Shown here: in pieces, positions 61,414 to 64,000 of the stretch
Position numbering within the stretch: position 1 is the stretch's first letter
Layout of the letters: the number at the start of each line of letters is the position of its first letter
Source: Rhodobacter capsulatus
GTDB taxonomy: Bacteria > Pseudomonadota > Alphaproteobacteria > Rhodobacterales > Rhodobacteraceae
Direction: 5' to 3'
Assembly (NCBI RefSeq): GCF_003254295.1
Contig: NZ_QKZO01000009.1
Coordinates: forward strand, 101,218 to 165,217
DNA: 64,000 bases
The notes under the pieces: generated by a model
Database searches by the model: none
The model's input: the letters and a program-made list of their open reading frames with translations, nothing else
What the model was told of the DNA's origin: nothing
Translations under genes and position numbers: made by a program

Positions 61414-63540
61414 ATGGCACGCGAATATCCGCTTGAGCGGTACCGCAACTTCGGGATCATTGCCCACATCGACGCGGGCAAGACCACGACGTCGGAACGC
61501 ATCCTTTACTACACCGGCAAGTCGCACAAGATCGGCGAGGTCCATGACGGGGCCGCGACGATGGACTGGATGGAACAGGAACAGGAACGCGGGATCACCA
61601 TCACCTCGGCGGCCACCACCACGTTCTGGAACCGCCAGATCGATCCCTCGTCCGGCGTGGGCGACAAGTCGACGAAGTTCCGCTTCAACATCATCGACAC
61701 CCCCGGCCACGTCGACTTCACCATCGAAGTCGAACGTTCGCTCGCGGTGCTTGACGGGGCCGTGGTTCTGCTCGACGGCAACGCCGGCGTGGAACCGCAG
61801 ACCGAAACCGTGTGGCGTCAGGCTGACCGCTACAAGGTTCCGCGGATCGTGTTCGTCAACAAGATGGACAAGACCGGCGCCGACTTCTTCAAATGCGTCC
61901 GCATGATCAAGGACCGGACCGGCGCCAACGCCATGCCGATCGTCCTGCCGATCGGCGCGGAAGACAAGCTTGAAGGCATCATCGATCTCGTGACCATGGA
62001 AGAATGGGTCTACGAGGGCGAAGATCTGGGCGCGTCGTGGAAGCGTCAGCCGATCCGTGCGGAACTGAAGGACGAAGCCGACGAATGGCGTCTGAACCTT
62101 CTGGAAACCGCCGTCGGTCAGGACGATGACGCGATGGAAGCTTACCTCGAGGGCAACGAGCCCGACGAGGAAACGCTGCGCAAGCTGATCCGCAAGGGCA
62201 CGCTGGCCATCGACTTCATCCCGGTTCTGGCGGGGTCGTCGTTCAAGAACAAGGGCGTGCAGCCGCTTCTGAACGCCGTGGTCGACTATCTGCCCTCGCC
62301 CCTCGATGTGCCGCCCTACATGGGCTTCGCGCCGGGCGACGAGACCGAAACGCGCAACATCGCCCGTTCGGCCGATGACGAGCAGCCCTTCTCGGGTCTG
62401 GCGTTCAAGATCATGAACGACCCCTTCGTGGGCTCGCTGACCTTCACCCGGATCTATTCGGGCAAGCTGGCCAAGGGCGATGCGATGATGAACGCGACCA
62501 AGCAGCGCCGCGAGCGCGTTGGCCGCATGATGATGATGCATGCCATCGACCGCGAGGAAATCACCGAAGCGTTCGCGGGCGACATCATCGCGCTTGGCGG
62601 TCTGAAAGAGACCACCACCGGGGACACGCTTTACGATCCCTCGGCGCCGGTCGTTCTGGAAACCATGACCTTCCCGGTCCCGGTGATCGAGATCGCGGTG
62701 GAACCGAAGACCAAGGCCGACCAGGAAAAGATGGGCATCGCGCTGGCCCGTCTGGCTGCCGAAGACCCGTCCTTCCGCGTCGAGACCGATGTCGAATCGG
62801 GGCAGACGATCATGAAGGGCATGGGCGAGCTTCACCTCGACATCCTCGTCGACCGCATGCGTCGCGAGTTCAAGGTCGAGGCGAATATCGGTGCGCCGCA
62901 GGTGGCCTATCGCGAGACGATCTCGCGCGAGCATGAAATCGACTACACGCACAAGAAACAGACCGGTGGTACCGGCCAGTTCGCGCGCGTGAAGCTGGTG
63001 ATCTCGCCGACCGAGCCGGGCGAAGGCTATTCGTTCGAATCGAAGATCGTCGGTGGTGCGGTGCCGAAGGAATACATCCCCGGCGTCGAAAAGGGCATCA
63101 AGTCGGTGATGGACTCGGGTCCGCTGGCGGGCTTCCCGGTGATCGACTTCAAGGTGGCGCTGATCGACGGTGCCTTCCACGACGTCGACTCCTCGGTTCT
63201 GGCGTTCGAAATCGCCTCGCGCGCCGCGATGCGCGAAGGCCTGAAAAAGGCCGGTGCGAAGCTGCTCGAGCCGATCATGAAAGTCGAAGTCGTGACGCCG
63301 GAAGAATACACCGGCGGCGTCATCGGCGACCTGACCTCGCGTCGGGGCATGATCAACGGCCAGGACAGCCGCGGCAACGCGAACGTGATCAACGCGATGG
63401 TCCCGCTGGCGAACATGTTCGGCTACATCAATACGCTGCGCTCGATGTCCTCGGGCCGCGCCGTGTTCTCGATGGAGTTCGACCATTACGACACCGTGCC
63501 GGACAACATCTCGGCCGAGATCCAGAAAAAACACGCCTGA
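61414..63540 (+). CDS. fusA: Elongation factor G
   Basis: Translocation GTPase, 708 residues. G-motifs: AHIDAGKTT (P-loop), RGITITSA (switch I), DTPGHVDF and NKMDKTG. Domains II-V follow, with the [11 protein letters not shown] segment of domain IV. One copy in the window; codon use is that of a highly expressed gene. Next to tuf with a 63-nt gap. Confidence 0.98.
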   Translation: MAREYPLERYRNFGIIAHIDAGKTTTSERILYYTGKSHKIGEVHDGAATMDWMEQEQERGITITSAATTTFWNRQIDPSSGVGDKSTKFRFNIIDTPGHVDFTIEVERSLAVLDGAVVLLDGNAGVEPQTETVWRQADRYKVPRIVFVNKMDKTGADFFKCVRMIKDRTGANAMPIVLPIGAEDKLEGIIDLVTMEEWVYEGEDLGASWKRQPIRAELKDEADEWRLNLLETAVGQDDDAMEAYLEGNEPDEETLRKLIRKGTLAIDFIPVLAGSSFKNKGVQPLLNAVVDYLPSPLDVPPYMGFAPGDETETRNIARSADDEQPFSGLAFKIMNDPFVGSLTFTRIYSGKLAKGDAMMNATKQRRERVGRMMMMHAIDREEITEAFAGDIIALGGLKETTTGDTLYDPSAPVVLETMTFPVPVIEIAVEPKTKADQEKMGIALARLAAEDPSFRVETDVESGQTIMKGMGELHLDILVDRMRREFKVEANIGAPQVAYRETISREHEIDYTHKKQTGGTGQFARVKLVISPTEPGEGYSFESKIVGGAVPKEYIPGVEKGIKSVMDSGPLAGFPVIDFKVALIDGAFHDVDSSVLAFEIASRAAMREGLKKAGAKLLEPIMKVEVVTPEEYTGGVIGDLTSRRGMINGQDSRGNANVINAMVPLANMFGYINTLRSMSSGRAVFSMEFDHYDTVPDNISAEIQKKHA

Positions 63541-63603
63541 TGCGACCGGGCCCGGGACGCCCGGGCCCTCTCTCGCGCAGGATCAACGAACCAGGAGGCC
63601 ATT

Positions 63604-64000
63604 ATGGCAAAGGCAAAGTTTGAACGGAACAAGCCGCACGTGAACATCGGCACGATCGGCCACGTGGACCACGGCAAGACGACGCTGACGGCGGCGATCA
63701 CGAAGTACTACGGCGAATTCCGCGCCTATGACCAGATCGACGGTGCGCCGGAAGAGCGCGCGCGCGGGATCACGATCTCGACGGCGCACGTGGAATACGA
63801 AACCGCGGCGCGTCACTATGCGCACGTGGACTGCCCCGGCCACGCCGACTATGTGAAGAACATGATCACCGGCGCGGCGCAGATGGACGGCGCGATCCTC
63901 GTTGTCGCCTCGTCGGACGGCCCGATGCCGCAAACGCGCGAGCACATCCTGCTCGGCCGTCAGGTGGGCATCCCCTACATGGTCGTCTACATGAACAAGG
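63604..64000 (+). CDS. tuf: Elongation factor Tu, 5' part (cut by window)
   Basis: Carries aminoacyl-tRNA to the ribosome. The first 132 codons are present: [36 protein letters not shown] and the start of the NKxD motif (VVYMNK). The rest lies beyond the right edge. CCAGGAGG precedes the ATG. A second tuf copy is common in Proteobacteria but cannot be judged here. Confidence 0.97.
   Translation, partial: MAKAKFERNKPHVNIGTIGHVDHGKTTLTAAITKYYGEFRAYDQIDGAPEERARGITISTAHVEYETAARHYAHVDCPGHADYVKNMITGAAQMDGAILVVASSDGPMPQTREHILLGRQVGIPYMVVYMNK

Overview
The window is a 64 kb piece of a high-GC alphaproteobacterial chromosome. The best species clue is the porin at 20697-21662: a 20-residue signal peptide followed by a 301-residue mature protein starting EVKLSGDARMG. 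From memory this is nearly identical to the crystallised Rhodobacter capsulatus porin. The rest fits Rhodobacteraceae: an IalB-like protein, DUF1674, DUF3035, DUF3576, and an lspA-purH-heparinase-rsmB block. No phage, insertion sequence, CRISPR array or rRNA is visible. One tRNA (Trp) is present. The left edge cuts an asparaginase and the right edge cuts tuf.

Layout. 1-8.6 kb: asparaginase, IalB-like protein, rlmN, a LOG-family protein, dapD with two unknown small genes, a lytic transglycosylase, NnrU-like and DMT membrane proteins. 8.6-20.4 kb: HU, the purine salvage pair amn/ade, a dehydratase-type SDR, an MFS transporter, and a leftward run DUF3576-leuS-lptE-holA-flavoprotein. 20.7-25.4 kb: porin, YggS, L,D-transpeptidase/ribA, an orphan OmpR-type regulator and DUF3775. 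25.4-37.1 kb: a long leftward stretch, rsmB-heparinase-purH-lspA-DUF3035-M16-M16 and then mutL-rmuC. 37.2-42.6 kb: DUF1674, dapB (leftward), rbfA-DUF2233-truB-DUF1643, an RTX-repeat protein and rpsO. 42.8-46.9 kb: aldehyde dehydrogenase and pnp (leftward) flanking a DUF1127 gene.

47.1-64 kb is the macromolecular synthesis cluster: trnW-secE-nusG-rplKA-rplJL-rpoBC, a lone glycosyltransferase, then rpsL-rpsG-fusA-tuf. Two non-coding regions here look regulatory: an L10 leader (49507-49728) with a 15-nt long-range pairing, and a chain of five hairpins between rplL and rpoB.

The most unusual structure outside genes is a repeated 3'-end element: a GC-rich hairpin, then ACCCCCG, then a motif close to GGTATTTGCGGCAAGATGAAA. 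It occurs at five of the convergent gene junctions, and at two of them both facing genes carry a copy. Many neighbouring genes overlap by 4 nt (ATGA), indicating translational coupling. All products and sites are read from sequence motifs and family knowledge; no database search was run.
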